Shown here: positions 1 to 8,620 of the stretch, piece after piece
How positions within the stretch are numbered: the first letter of the stretch is position 1
Layout of the letters: each line of letters opens with the position of its first letter
NCBI RefSeq assembly: GCF_002086485.1
Contig: NZ_MVHF01000030.1
Coordinates: forward strand, 35,825 to 99,824
DNA: 64,000 bases
Direction: 5' to 3'
Origin: Mycobacterium aquaticum
GTDB lineage: Bacteria > Actinomycetota > Actinomycetes > Mycobacteriales > Mycobacteriaceae
The notes under the pieces: generated by a model
Database searches by the model: none
What the model was told of the DNA's origin: nothing
Seen by the model: the letters and a program-made list of their open reading frames with translations, nothing else
Made by a program: the position numbers and the translations under genes

Positions 1-38
1 CGGTAGCCGCTATTGGGCAGCCGGACCGGATCCGGGGG

Positions 39-1073
39 CTAGGCGATGGGATACGGCCAGGGGTTGAACCGGCAGGTTTTGCCGTCCGCCTTGACGGTCT
101 CGGGGTCGAACTTCGCATCGTCGTTGTTTGCGGTGGAAAAGGTCTGCTGCATCATGATCGGCGCCAGGGCACCGTCATCGCGGCACGCCTCGTGGCGCTG
201 GTAGCCGATGGCGTGGCCGACCTCATGGTTGATCAGGTACTGCCGGTAGGACCCGATATCGCCCTGGAACGGCACCGCGCCACGCACCCAGCGGGCCTCG
301 TTGATGAAGACGCGGGCCTGGCCGTCGTAGGACGGGTTGTAGCAGGACGCCTCCAGCTGGATGTCGTAACCGCAGCCCTCCCGCACGGTGATCGGCGAGG
401 TCAGCGACACCCGGAAGTCCGGCTCGATTCCGCTGGCGGCGTCGATGCGGGTGAAGCCGAACATCCCGTCATGCGTCCAGCTCTTGGGGTTGGCGAGGGT
501 CTCGCTGACCATGCGGGCGAAGCCGTCGTCGCCGCCGAAGGAGGTGGTGTCCACACCGTCCTCCACCTCGACGGTGTAGGTGAACGACTTGGTGGTGCCC
601 TTGCCGACCTTCTCGGTGGTGCCGGGCACGATGTGCCAGGTCTTGGCACCGGCCTCGGTGAACTGCCCGCCCGCCGGCAGGATCCCGGTGGGCAGGTTGG
701 CGTCGAACTCGGTGAGGCCCTTGGGGGGTGCACCGATGATGGCGGTGGCGGCATGGTCGATGGTGGGCGACCCCTGAACCGGTCCGTCGTCGGCGTGCCC
801 GCCGTGCGCGCTGGTGGTGCCGGTCACGGTCTGGTACAGCACGACGACGGTCAGCACGATGAGTACCGGCAGCGCGTATGCCCGCCAGCCGTAGGTGGAG
901 ACGAATCGGCCGAGCCAGGTCTGCTTGCGCCACTGGCCCCGTTCGTCCCGATTGACCCGGGGCCGACCTGAGTCGACCGCCAGCGGATCCCGTTGGGCGC
1001 GCAGCGGCTCTCGCCATTCGTCGCGCAGTGCCGGGACGCGGCTGCCCGCGCGGGGCCCCGGGTCGTAGGTCAC
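39..1073 (-). CDS. DUF3152 membrane-anchored, metzincin-like protein (Rv3207c-like)
   Basis: A hypothetical protein of about 344 residues. A basic and proline-rich N-terminal part is followed by one membrane segment (RAYALPVLIVLTVVVLY) and a large extracytoplasmic domain. Near the C-terminus is HEVGHAIGYQRH, which fits the metzincin zinc-protease pattern HExxHxxGxxH, so zinc peptidase activity is plausible but inferred. I chose the GTG at 1073 because it begins the conserved-looking part (VTYDPG). An in-frame ATG at 1325 would run into the divergent TetR gene. The gene is divergent from that TetR gene, as Rv3207c is from Rv3208 in M. tuberculosis. Confidence 0.8.
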   Translation of the reverse strand: MTYDPGPRAGSRVPALRDEWREPLRAQRDPLAVDSGRPRVNRDERGQWRKQTWLGRFVSTYGWRAYALPVLIVLTVVVLYQTVTGTTSAHGGHADDGPVQGSPTIDHAATAIIGAPPKGLTEFDANLPTGILPAGGQFTEAGAKTWHIVPGTTEKVGKGTTKSFTYTVEVEDGVDTTSFGGDDGFARMVSETLANPKSWTHDGMFGFTRIDAASGIEPDFRVSLTSPITVREGCGYDIQLEASCYNPSYDGQARVFINEARWVRGAVPFQGDIGSYRQYLINHEVGHAIGYQRHEACRDDGALAPIMMQQTFSTANNDDAKFDPETVKADGKTCRFNPWPYPIA

Positions 1074-1257
1074 CGATCCAGAATGGCACAGCCGGCTGTG
1101 AATACGGCGCCCGTGCGTCTGCTCCGTGACCACGCTGCCACCAATTCGCAACCCTCGGACATTTCGCACCCAGTACGGCGTCGGTAGTACTGTCGTGCGA
1201 TGAGCAGCTTGGCCGACCATGACCAAGCGCGCCAGAGGAATCCAGATTGAGGACTGC

Positions 1258-1908
1258 ATGAGCGACGTCGCCAACACCGAGAGGAGAGCCGACAAGCGGA
1301 CAACCGGTCGACGGGGAAACCGCATGCCGCGCGACGAGCGACGGGGTCAGCTCATGGCAGCCGCCAGCGAGGTTTTTGTCGACCGCGGCTATCACGCCGC
1401 GGGGATGGACGAGATCGCCGAACGCGCCGGTGTCAGTAAACCGGTTCTCTACCAACACTTCTCGTCGAAGCTGGAGCTGTACCTCGCGGTGCTGCAGCGC
1501 CACGTCGACAATCTGGTGTCCGGCGTGCGCCAGGCGCTGCGCACCACCACCGACAACCGGCAGCGGTTGCGTGCCGCGGTGGAGGCGTTCTTCGACTTCA
1601 TCGAACACGACGGTCAGGGCTACCGGCTGATCTTCGAGAACGACTACGTGACCGAGCCGCAGGTGGCGGCCCAGGTGAAGGTGGCGACCGAAGCGTGCAC
1701 CGATGCAGTGTTCGACTTGATCAGCCGCGATTCCGGCCTGGAGGCGCATCGCGCCCGGATGATCGCGGTCGGCCTGGTCGCGATCAGCGTCGACTCGGCG
1801 CGCTACTGGCTCAACAACGAGCGGCCGATCGACAAGGACTCCGCGGTCGAGGGCACGGTGCAGTTCGCCTGGGGCGGACTGTCACACGTGCCACTCACCC
1901 GCGTCTGA
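1258..1908 (+). CDS. TetR family transcriptional regulator (Rv3208-like)
   Basis: A 216-residue TetR regulator. The N-terminal helix-turn-helix runs from RRGQLMAAASEVF through AERAGVSKPVLYQHF. It is followed by an all-helical ligand-binding domain ending GGLSHVPLTRV. The ATG at 1258 (MSDVANTERR) is preceded by GAGG and matches the start I recall for Rv3208; an ATG at 1219 would add 13 residues. A convergent small DUF3107 gene lies 11 bases downstream. The ligand is unknown. Confidence 0.88.
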   Translation: MSDVANTERRADKRTTGRRGNRMPRDERRGQLMAAASEVFVDRGYHAAGMDEIAERAGVSKPVLYQHFSSKLELYLAVLQRHVDNLVSGVRQALRTTTDNRQRLRAAVEAFFDFIEHDGQGYRLIFENDYVTEPQVAAQVKVATEACTDAVFDLISRDSGLEAHRARMIAVGLVAISVDSARYWLNNERPIDKDSAVEGTVQFAWGGLSHVPLTRV

Positions 1909-1919
1909 ACGGCCTGCCC

Positions 1920-2159
1920 TCAGGCGGACTCGGCCCCGACGCCGAAGCCGACGCGGCGCACATCGGCGGCGCCGATCTCGACGTAGGCGATCTTGCTGTT
2001 CTGCACCAGGAACCGGCGACCCTTCTCGTCGGTCAGCGCCAGCACGCCCGAGTCCTTGCTGAGCGCGTCGGTGACCTGCTGCTCCACCTCACTTGGCGTC
2101 TGCGCGCTGTTGAAACTCAGCTCCCGCGGACTGTCCGTGACGCCGATCTTGACCTCCAC
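1920..2159 (-). CDS. DUF3107 small protein (TB9.4, Rv3208A-like)
   Basis: A 79-residue acidic protein starting at GTG (MEVKIGVTDSPREL), with a good ribosome-binding site (AAGGGG) just upstream. The length and the opening beta-strand pattern match the DUF3107 family, whose M. tuberculosis member is the antigen TB9.4. No catalytic motif or membrane segment is visible and the function is unknown. It is convergent with the TetR gene, which is the standard mycobacterial arrangement. Confidence 0.85.
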   Translation of the reverse strand: MEVKIGVTDSPRELSFNSAQTPSEVEQQVTDALSKDSGVLALTDEKGRRFLVQNSKIAYVEIGAADVRRVGFGVGAESA

Positions 2160-2449
2160 GCTGGACCCCTTTTCTTTCGCTACTGTCCGTGTCCCTCAGC
2201 AGGCTAGTGGACATCGTCGCGCCGATGCCGCCAGCGTCGGCCATTGTGAGTTCGCCGTGCGCGAAGCGTGCGGACGACGCCGAAGAGCGGCCGCCTGCCG
2301 CGCTTGATGCCTGCCGTGCCGAGCGCGGAGATCTTCGGCGACCGAACCGAGTCCGGACCGTGACCGACACGCTGACCACCGAACCTCACCAGTCACATCC
2401 GCCTCGATAGCATCAGCAGCGACATTGGACGAGACGACTGGGAAGCCGC

Positions 2450-3265
2450 ATGACCAGGCCTTATTCGCCGTATGACACGAAGTCCGCCGAACGCTTCGGT
2501 GACGATTCGCCGCCGCCCGGGCAATACGATCCGGACACCAGTTTCCGCAGCCGCTATCGCACCAGTTACGACGACTACCGCGGTGGTGACGACGGCTCTG
2601 CCTACGAGGACTACGACGCCTACGTCGGCGACAGCCACGACGACTCCGACGACGACATCTACGAGTACTACGAGCCTGTCGACAAGCGGTGGATGTGGGT
2701 CGCCTCGGTCGCGGGCGTGATCCTGCTGGTGGCGGTCATCTGCACGGTGATCATCCTGGGCGGCGGCGACAGCGGCTCGGTTTCGGTCACCACGACCTCC
2801 CCGGCGGCGCCCACGACGAGCCAGTCCCCGACCACTCCGGTACAGGACGCCACGTCAAAGCCCGCATCCCCGCCACCCACGGCCATGTCGCCCGAAACGG
2901 TGACGACCGTGACGCCGAGCCCGCGGGCCACCGCCGAGCCGACGGCCGAACCGGCACCGCCTGCCGCGGCCGCCCCGCCTGCAGCCGAGGCCACCCCCCG
3001 CACCGTCACCTACACGGTGACCGGCACCCGGCCGTTGCTCGACCTGGTCACCATCGTCTACACCGACCAGCAGGGCGCCCTGCAGACCGAATTCAACGTG
3101 GCGCTGCCGTGGACCAAGACCGTGATGCTCAACCCCGGGGTCGAGCTCAAGTCGGTGACGGCGACCAGCGTGACCGGTCAGCTCAACTGCGCGATCACCG
3201 ATGCCAACGGCGCAACGCTGGTCCAGCAGGCCAACAACACGATGATCGCGACCTGCACGCAGTAG
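2450..3265 (+). CDS. MmpS-like membrane-anchored Pro/Thr-rich protein (Rv3209-like)
   Basis: A 271-residue protein. Residues 1-80 are cytoplasmic, acidic and Tyr/Asp-rich. One membrane helix spans about 82-103, followed by a Thr/Pro/Ala-rich linker (about 108-183). The C-terminal domain of about 85 residues (VTYTVTGTRP to MIATCTQ) resembles the Ig-like MmpS fold, with two cysteines that could pair. MmpS proteins partner with MmpL exporters, but no mmpL gene is nearby, so a transport role is uncertain. The 290 bases upstream hold no gene. Confidence 0.75.
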   Translation: MTRPYSPYDTKSAERFGDDSPPPGQYDPDTSFRSRYRTSYDDYRGGDDGSAYEDYDAYVGDSHDDSDDDIYEYYEPVDKRWMWVASVAGVILLVAVICTVIILGGGDSGSVSVTTTSPAAPTTSQSPTTPVQDATSKPASPPPTAMSPETVTTVTPSPRATAEPTAEPAPPAAAAPPAAEATPRTVTYTVTGTRPLLDLVTIVYTDQQGALQTEFNVALPWTKTVMLNPGVELKSVTATSVTGQLNCAITDANGATLVQQANNTMIATCTQ

Positions 3266-3271
3266 CGGCGG

Positions 3272-3970
3272 TCAGGCCAGGCCCAGCTCCTGCATGCGGG
3301 AGTGGTGCGTGTGCTGCAGCCGGTTGAAGAACTCGGCGAGCTGGGTCAGGCCTTCCCCGCTGGACATCACCAGGTCGACCAGCTCGTCGTGGTCGGCGAG
3401 CACGAACTGGGCCTGGGTGACGGCCTCACCCAGCAGCCGGCGCGCCCACAGCGCGAGCCGGTGCCGCTGCCGAACGCTGGCGGTCACCGCGGCCTGCACC
3501 TCGGCGACGACGAACTGCGAGTGCCCGGTCTCCGAGAGCACCGACCGCACCACCGAGGCGATCTCCTCCGGTAGCGAGTCGGCGATCTCCAGGTAGAAGT
3601 CGGCAGCGAGCGCATCGCCGATATAGGTCTTCACCAGAGCTTCCAGCCAGGTGCTCGGTGTGGTCATGCGGTGGTAGTTCTCCAGCGCCGAGGCGTACTT
3701 CGTCATCGCCGCAACGACGTCAACTCCCCTGCGCTCCAACGCATCCCGCAATGTTTCGTAGTGCCCCATCTCGGCGGCGGCCATGCTGGCCATGTTGATG
3801 CGGCCACGCAGATCGGGTGCCATCCGCGCCTCTTCGGTGAGCCGGTAGAACGCGGCGACCTCGCCGTAGGCCAGCACCGCGAACAATTCATCGACCCCTG
3901 GATGGTCGGCCGACACGGCCGGTGCGGCCGGCTCGGCGATCTGTTCTGCGGCGGGTTGCGGCGATGTCAT
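3272..3970 (-). CDS. Ferritin-like di-iron fold protein (Rv3210c-like, MiaE-like)
   Basis: A 232-residue, almost wholly helical protein. Glu37 (AYGEVAAF), E67-x-x-H70 (EMGH), Asp/Glu residues in GDALAADFYLE and E147-x-x-H150 (ETGH) form a typical four-helix-bundle di-iron set. The ferritin-like family with tRNA-hydroxylase (MiaE)-type members is the best fit; the substrate is unknown. It is convergent with the MmpS-like gene and divergent from rhlE, as in M. tuberculosis. Confidence 0.8.
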   Translation of the reverse strand: MTSPQPAAEQIAEPAAPAVSADHPGVDELFAVLAYGEVAAFYRLTEEARMAPDLRGRINMASMAAAEMGHYETLRDALERRGVDVVAAMTKYASALENYHRMTTPSTWLEALVKTYIGDALAADFYLEIADSLPEEIASVVRSVLSETGHSQFVVAEVQAAVTASVRQRHRLALWARRLLGEAVTQAQFVLADHDELVDLVMSSGEGLTQLAEFFNRLQHTHHSRMQELGLA

Positions 3971-4038
3971 GGGGCCAACTTTAGACTCCGCCGGGCCTGC
4001 CGACTTCCCGGCAAATCGGCCCCGCGACTCCGACCAGC

Positions 4039-4044
4039 TACAAT
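4039..4044 (+). promoter_or_regulatory. Possible -10 element for rhlE (TACAAT)
   Basis: TACAAT is a good match to the mycobacterial SigA -10 element, but no clear -35 element is visible. If used, transcription would start near 4051 and give rhlE a 5' leader of about 215 bases. Long leaders are common on cold-inducible DEAD-box helicase genes. The other bases from 3971 to 4267 show nothing else I can name. Confidence 0.35.
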
Positions 4045-4267
4045 GGCTTCTGGTAACAGGATCTGCAGCGGCTTCGAGCCCGCTTGCGAGCCGCCCAGGC
4101 CGCTACCGAAGAAATGTGCGTGCACGCAGTTGGCCCGCCCCGTAGCGCTGGGCCCCGCGGATCGGCACCGCCGCCTGTACCGGGCGAACCGGCCGTGTCA
4201 TTGTCGAAACTCGTGCGCGCGTGGACGCCCCATGAGGTTTGACAGCGAAAGGCTACCTCCACCAACC

Positions 4268-5803
4268 ATGACGCATCTCAATAAAACATTTGCCGAACTC
4301 GGCGTGCGCGACGAAATTGTGCGCGCTCTGGCCGAGAACGGCATCGTGCATCCGTTTGCCATCCAGGAACTCACCCTCCCGCTTGCGCTCGCAGGCAGCG
4401 ATCTGATCGGCCAGGCCCGTACCGGTATGGGCAAGACGTTCGCGTTCGGCGTGCCGCTGCTGCACCGGGTGGCGGGCGACGAGACCCGCCCGTTGACCGG
4501 CGCACCTCGTGCCCTGATCGTCGTGCCCACCCGTGAGCTGTGCCTGCAGGTCTACGACGACCTGGCCGCCGCGGCAAAGTACTTGACCGCCGATACCGGA
4601 ACGGCCGCCGAGCGCCCGTTCACCGTGACGTCCATCTACGGCGGGCGTCCGTACGAACCGCAGATCGAAGCGCTGCGCAAGGGCGTCGACGTCGTCGTCG
4701 GCACCCCGGGCCGCCTGCTCGACCTGGCTCAGCAGGGCCATCTGCAGCTCGGTGGCCTGTCCGTGCTGGTGCTCGACGAGGCCGACGAAATGCTCGACCT
4801 GGGCTTCCTGCCCGACATCGAGCGCATCCTGCGGCTGACTCCCGACGATCGCCAGTCGATGCTGTTCTCGGCGACCATGCCGGACCCGATCATCACGCTG
4901 GCCCGCACGTTCATGAACCAGCCGACCCACATCCGTGCCGAGGCCCCGCATTCGGCGGCAACGCACGACACCACCGAGCAGTTCGCCTACCGGGCCCACG
5001 CCCTGGACAAGTCGGAACTGGTGAGCCGCATCCTGCAGTCCGCAGGCCGGGGCGCGACGATGATCTTCACGCGCACCAAGCGCACCGCGCAGAAGGTGTC
5101 CGACGAACTCGCCGAGCGTGGGTTCAAGGTCGACGCCGTACACGGCGACCTGGGCCAGGGCGCTCGGGAGAAGGCGCTGAAATCGTTCCGCACCGGCGCC
5201 GTCGACGTGCTGGTCGCCACCGACGTGGCTGCGCGCGGCATCGACATCGACGACGTCACGCACGTCATCAACTACCAGTGCCCCGAGGACGAGCAGGCCT
5301 ACGTGCACCGCATCGGGCGCACCGGCCGTGCAGGCAAGACCGGTGTCGCGATCACGCTGGTGGACTGGGACGAGCTGGACCGCTGGGGAATGATCGACAA
5401 GGCGCTGAACCTGGGCTGCCCCGATCCTGCCGAGACCTATTCCAGCTCGCCGCACATCTATGAGGAGCTGGGCATCCCGACCGATGCCACCGGCACGGTC
5501 GGCAGCCCGCGGCGCTCAGGCGCCAAGCGCGGCGACAAGAGCGACAAGGCCGACAAGTCGGAGCAGCGCATCTCGTCGGCGGATTCCACCTCGGAACGGC
5601 CCGCCAGGACCCGGACGCGCCGCCGGACCCGCGCAGGCAAGCCCGCGACCGGGCATCCGGAAGCGGTGACCACCGCGACCGAGACAACCGCGGAAGCGGC
5701 CGACGCGCCGGTGGCGGAATCCGACAACGGCGATGCCCCGTCTGCCGCCCGGCGTCGCCGTCGGCGCCGCCCCCGCAAGACCGAAGCCGCCAGCGCTGGC
5801 TAA
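4268..5803 (+). CDS. rhlE: DEAD-box ATP-dependent RNA helicase RhlE
   Basis: A 511-residue helicase. The Q motif is in residues 8-33, motif I is ARTGMGKT (50-57), followed by PTREL, TPGRL, DEAD at 171-174 and SAT at 202-204. The second RecA domain has ATDVAARGID and HRIGRTGRAG. An Arg-rich tail (RTRRRTRAG and ARRRRRRRPRK) probably binds RNA. The likely role is RNA unwinding in ribosome assembly or RNA decay. The ATG at 4268 (MTHLNKTFAELG) starts at the Q motif; an in-frame ATG at 4232 would add 12 residues. Neither has a strong ribosome-binding site. Confidence 0.95.
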   Translation: MTHLNKTFAELGVRDEIVRALAENGIVHPFAIQELTLPLALAGSDLIGQARTGMGKTFAFGVPLLHRVAGDETRPLTGAPRALIVVPTRELCLQVYDDLAAAAKYLTADTGTAAERPFTVTSIYGGRPYEPQIEALRKGVDVVVGTPGRLLDLAQQGHLQLGGLSVLVLDEADEMLDLGFLPDIERILRLTPDDRQSMLFSATMPDPIITLARTFMNQPTHIRAEAPHSAATHDTTEQFAYRAHALDKSELVSRILQSAGRGATMIFTRTKRTAQKVSDELAERGFKVDAVHGDLGQGAREKALKSFRTGAVDVLVATDVAARGIDIDDVTHVINYQCPEDEQAYVHRIGRTGRAGKTGVAITLVDWDELDRWGMIDKALNLGCPDPAETYSSSPHIYEELGIPTDATGTVGSPRRSGAKRGDKSDKADKSEQRISSADSTSERPARTRTRRRTRAGKPATGHPEAVTTATETTAEAADAPVAESDNGDAPSAARRRRRRRPRKTEAASAG

Positions 5804-5819
5804 CTGACACGCGCCATCT

Positions 5820-7037
5820 ATGGTCACACCGGAACGTCGCACCCGTGGCGACATGGTGGCGGCTGCCGCAATCGTTGCGGTCATCGCCGTCGTCGCCGCC
5901 CTGATCTGGTGGACCAGCGACGAGCGGGCGACGGTCAGTCGTCCCGCCGCGTCGCCGGTCCCCTATCTCACCTCGGCCCGCGAGGTACCGGCCGGGCTGC
6001 AGCAGCTGTGGACCGCGCCGAGTCCCAAGACCACGGTGCCGGTGATCGCAGGCGGCTCCGTGGTCACCGGGGACGGACGCACCGTCACCGGGCGTGACCC
6101 GGTCACCGGGGCAACACTGTGGAGCTACGCCCGCGATCTCGAGCTGTGCGGCGTGACCTCGGTGTACCAGTACGCGGTCGCGGTCTACCCGGACAGCCGC
6201 GGATGCGGGCAGGTCAGCACCATCGACGGCAAGACAGGCCGCCGTGGGCCGGCCCGCAGCAGCTACTCCGATCCCGAGGTGCGCCTGTCCTCCGACGGCA
6301 CCACGGTGCTCTCGGCCGGGGACAGCCGTCTGGAGATGTGGCGCTCGGACATGGTTCGGATGTTGTCCTACGGGTCGCTCGACGCCCGCATCAAACCCGA
6401 TGTGCCCGCGTCGCCGGTGTGCCGGCTGGTGTCGGCCGCGGCCAGCTCGTCGGCCGTGTCGGTGCTGGAGTCCTGCCCCAAACGGGCCGATCTGCGACTG
6501 ACGCTGCTGCGGCCCGCCGACGAGGAGGACCAGCCCGACATCAGGAATGTGGAGCTGCCCGGCGTGGCCGACGATTCGGGTGCCCAGGTGATCGCCGTGG
6601 CGGACACCACGACGGCGATCTACGTGCCGACGCCGAAGCCGACGGTCAACATCATCGACCGCAACGGCGCCACGATCGCCAGCACACTGCTCCCCGGCCC
6701 GCCGAGCCCACAGGCCACGGCCAGTCGGGCCGGGGATCTGGTCACCTGGTGGACGGGCAATTCGGTGCTGGTGTTCGACGCCAACGGGCTGCGCTACAAG
6801 TACACCGTCAGTCCCGCGGGTGCGGCCAACCCGGTCGGTCCTGCCACGGAGATGGCCGGGCGCCTGCTGGTCCCGGTCAGCGACGGCTACGACGTTTTCG
6901 ATCCGGCCACCGGCGCGGGGGAACGGCACATCGCGCTGGCCCGCCAACCGAGTCCCGTGCCGGTGGTGCCCGCAGTGGCCGGGTCCACCCTGCTGGAGCA
7001 GCGCGGCGACGAACTCGTCGCGCTCGGCCCGAAGTAA
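5820..7037 (+). CDS. Membrane-anchored PQQ-like beta-propeller protein (Rv3212-like)
   Basis: A 405-residue protein. It has a short cytoplasmic N-terminus, one membrane helix (MVAAAAIVAVIAVVAALIWW) and an extracytoplasmic domain with repeated strand-turn blocks such as DPVTGATLWSY. These blocks resemble PQQ-type beta-propeller repeats. It lies 16 bases after rhlE on the same strand and is probably co-transcribed, as with Rv3211-Rv3212. No enzymatic residues are evident; a scaffold or sensor role in the envelope is a guess. Confidence 0.8.
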   Translation: MVTPERRTRGDMVAAAAIVAVIAVVAALIWWTSDERATVSRPAASPVPYLTSAREVPAGLQQLWTAPSPKTTVPVIAGGSVVTGDGRTVTGRDPVTGATLWSYARDLELCGVTSVYQYAVAVYPDSRGCGQVSTIDGKTGRRGPARSSYSDPEVRLSSDGTTVLSAGDSRLEMWRSDMVRMLSYGSLDARIKPDVPASPVCRLVSAAASSSAVSVLESCPKRADLRLTLLRPADEEDQPDIRNVELPGVADDSGAQVIAVADTTTAIYVPTPKPTVNIIDRNGATIASTLLPGPPSPQATASRAGDLVTWWTGNSVLVFDANGLRYKYTVSPAGAANPVGPATEMAGRLLVPVSDGYDVFDPATGAGERHIALARQPSPVPVVPAVAGSTLLEQRGDELVALGPK

Positions 7038-7053
7038 GAAACGGGCTCGCTGG

Positions 7054-7755
7054 TCAGCCCAGGTCGATGACGATGACGCTGGTGTTGTCGCTGCCTCCGG
7101 CGTTGTTGGCCACCTCGATCAGCTGCCGGACTGCCGTCTCGGGCTCCGGCGCGCTGGCCGCGTCGGCGATGGCGGACTCGTCTGCGGCGGCGAAGAGCCC
7201 GTCACTGCTGATCAGCAGGCGATCGCCGGGCCGGCAATCGAGGTCTGCGACATCGACACGGATCACCGGCCCGATGCCCAGCGCACGGGTCAGCAGATGG
7301 CGCTGAGGGTGGAACCGGGCATCCTCGCGCGTGATCTCCCCGGCCTGCACGAGCTCGCCCGCCACACTGTGATCGGCCGTGAGCTGCTCCATGCGGCCGT
7401 CGCGAATGCGGTACAGCGGTGAGTCGCCGATGTTGACGACCATCGGTCCGCCCTGTTCGTCGTCGAACATCGCGACCGCGGTCAGCGTGCACCCCGAGCT
7501 GGAACCGTCCGACGTGACGTGCGCGCACACCCGTTCGTTGGCCCGGCGTACCGCGGCCAGGAGACCGTCGCGGTCGGGTGCGGCCACGAAACCGGCCCGC
7601 AGGGTGTCGAGGGCCAGCCGGCTGGCCTGGTCACCGACCACGCCGAAGCCGTCGGCGATGGCGTAGAGCACTCCCTCGACCAGCACCGCGTCCTGGTTGC
7701 TGACCCGGACGGGGCCCTGATCGGTGGCCGTTGCGGCCGCGAGCACTCTCGCCAT
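7054..7755 (-). CDS. PP2C-family serine/threonine protein phosphatase
   Basis: A 233-residue stand-alone PPM/PP2C phosphatase. Metal-binding aspartates appear in VSNQD (Asp22), ADGFG (Asp35), ISSDG and GGSDNT, and NIGDSPLYRI is the usual core strand. The first motif reads NQD where NED is more common. No membrane segment is present, so it is cytosolic. It sits 9 bases downstream of the ParA-like ATPase on the same strand, so the two are probably one operon. No partner kinase is adjacent. Confidence 0.88.
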   Translation of the reverse strand: MARVLAAATATDQGPVRVSNQDAVLVEGVLYAIADGFGVVGDQASRLALDTLRAGFVAAPDRDGLLAAVRRANERVCAHVTSDGSSSGCTLTAVAMFDDEQGGPMVVNIGDSPLYRIRDGRMEQLTADHSVAGELVQAGEITREDARFHPQRHLLTRALGIGPVIRVDVADLDCRPGDRLLISSDGLFAAADESAIADAASAPEPETAVRQLIEVANNAGGSDNTSVIVIDLG

Positions 7756-7764
7756 GAGATCCGG

Positions 7765-8571
7765 CTACACCACCTCGGGAGTGAAGGTGGCCATCGCTTT
7801 CCCGGACTTCCAGTACTTCCGCAGTGCCTCGGCCAACTCCCGGTAGGCCGAGGCGCCCTTGTTCTTACGGCCGGCCAGTACCGAAGCACCCGACGCGGTC
7901 GCCTCGGCGAAGCGCACGGTGCGCGGTATCGGCGGCGCCAGCACCGGCAACTGATAGCGGTCGGCCACATCGAGCAGCACGTCGCGGCTGTGGGTGGTGC
8001 GCGAGTCGTAGAGCGTGGGCAGGGCGCCCAGCAGCGTCAGATCCGGGTTGGTGATCTGCTGGACATCGGCGATGGTGCGCAGGAACTGGCCGACACCGCG
8101 GTGCGCCAGCGTCTCGCACTGCAGCGGAACGATCACCTCGTCGGCGGCGGTCAACCCGTTGAGCGTCAACACGCCCAGCGACGGCGGGCAGTCGATGATC
8201 ACCACATCAAACTGCTCGGCCACCTTGGCCAGGGCCCGTTTGAGCGCATATTCGCGGCCGGCCCGCATCAACAACATGGCCTCGGCGCCCGCCAGGTCGA
8301 TGTTGGCAGGCAACAGTGTCATGCCTTCATCGGTCTGCACCAGCGCCGCGTTCGGCTCGACCTCACCGAGCAGCACCTCGTGCACCGACACCGGGAGCTT
8401 GTCGGGATCCTGGCCCAGCGAGAACGTCAAACACCCCTGCGGGTCAAGGTCGACGAGCAGCACGCGCTGACCGAGTTCGACCATCGCCGCGCCCAACGAC
8501 GCCACCGTCGTCGTCTTCGCTACCCCACCCTTTTGATTGGCGACCGCTAGTACCCGCGTCACGGCTTCCAT
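7765..8571 (-). CDS. ParA/Soj-family ATPase (Rv3213c-like)
   Basis: A 268-residue deviant-Walker P-loop ATPase. KGGVAKTT lies at residues 14-21, DLDPQG is the Walker A' region, and IDCPPSLG holds the Walker B aspartate. ParA/Soj proteins bind DNA non-specifically as ATP dimers and position cargo. No ParB partner or parS site is nearby, so this is an orphan rather than the chromosomal parAB pair. The start at 8571 (MEAVTRVLAV) could also be the GTG at 8562. It is followed at 9 bases by the PP2C phosphatase. Confidence 0.9.
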   Translation of the reverse strand: MEAVTRVLAVANQKGGVAKTTTVASLGAAMVELGQRVLLVDLDPQGCLTFSLGQDPDKLPVSVHEVLLGEVEPNAALVQTDEGMTLLPANIDLAGAEAMLLMRAGREYALKRALAKVAEQFDVVIIDCPPSLGVLTLNGLTAADEVIVPLQCETLAHRGVGQFLRTIADVQQITNPDLTLLGALPTLYDSRTTHSRDVLLDVADRYQLPVLAPPIPRTVRFAEATASGASVLAGRKNKGASAYRELAEALRKYWKSGKAMATFTPEVV

Positions 8572-8620
8572 CCAAGCACGCTCCGGGCGTACGCCGTCGG
8601 ACGTGCGGCAGAATCGCCGT

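Noticed and set aside
469..1749. Long minus-strand open frame opposite the TetR gene and into the DUF3152 gene
   Set aside because: It is the shadow of two well-supported genes in a GC-rich genome, has repeated Arg/Ala/Gly composition and no family motif.
3671..4267. In-frame extension of rhlE by about 200 residues
   Set aside because: It runs through the divergent ferritin-like gene and the promoter region, and the helicase Q motif begins just after 4268.
5352..6947. 531-residue minus-strand frame opposite rhlE and the beta-propeller gene
   Set aside because: Its codon pattern follows the opposite-strand genes and no motif is recognisable.
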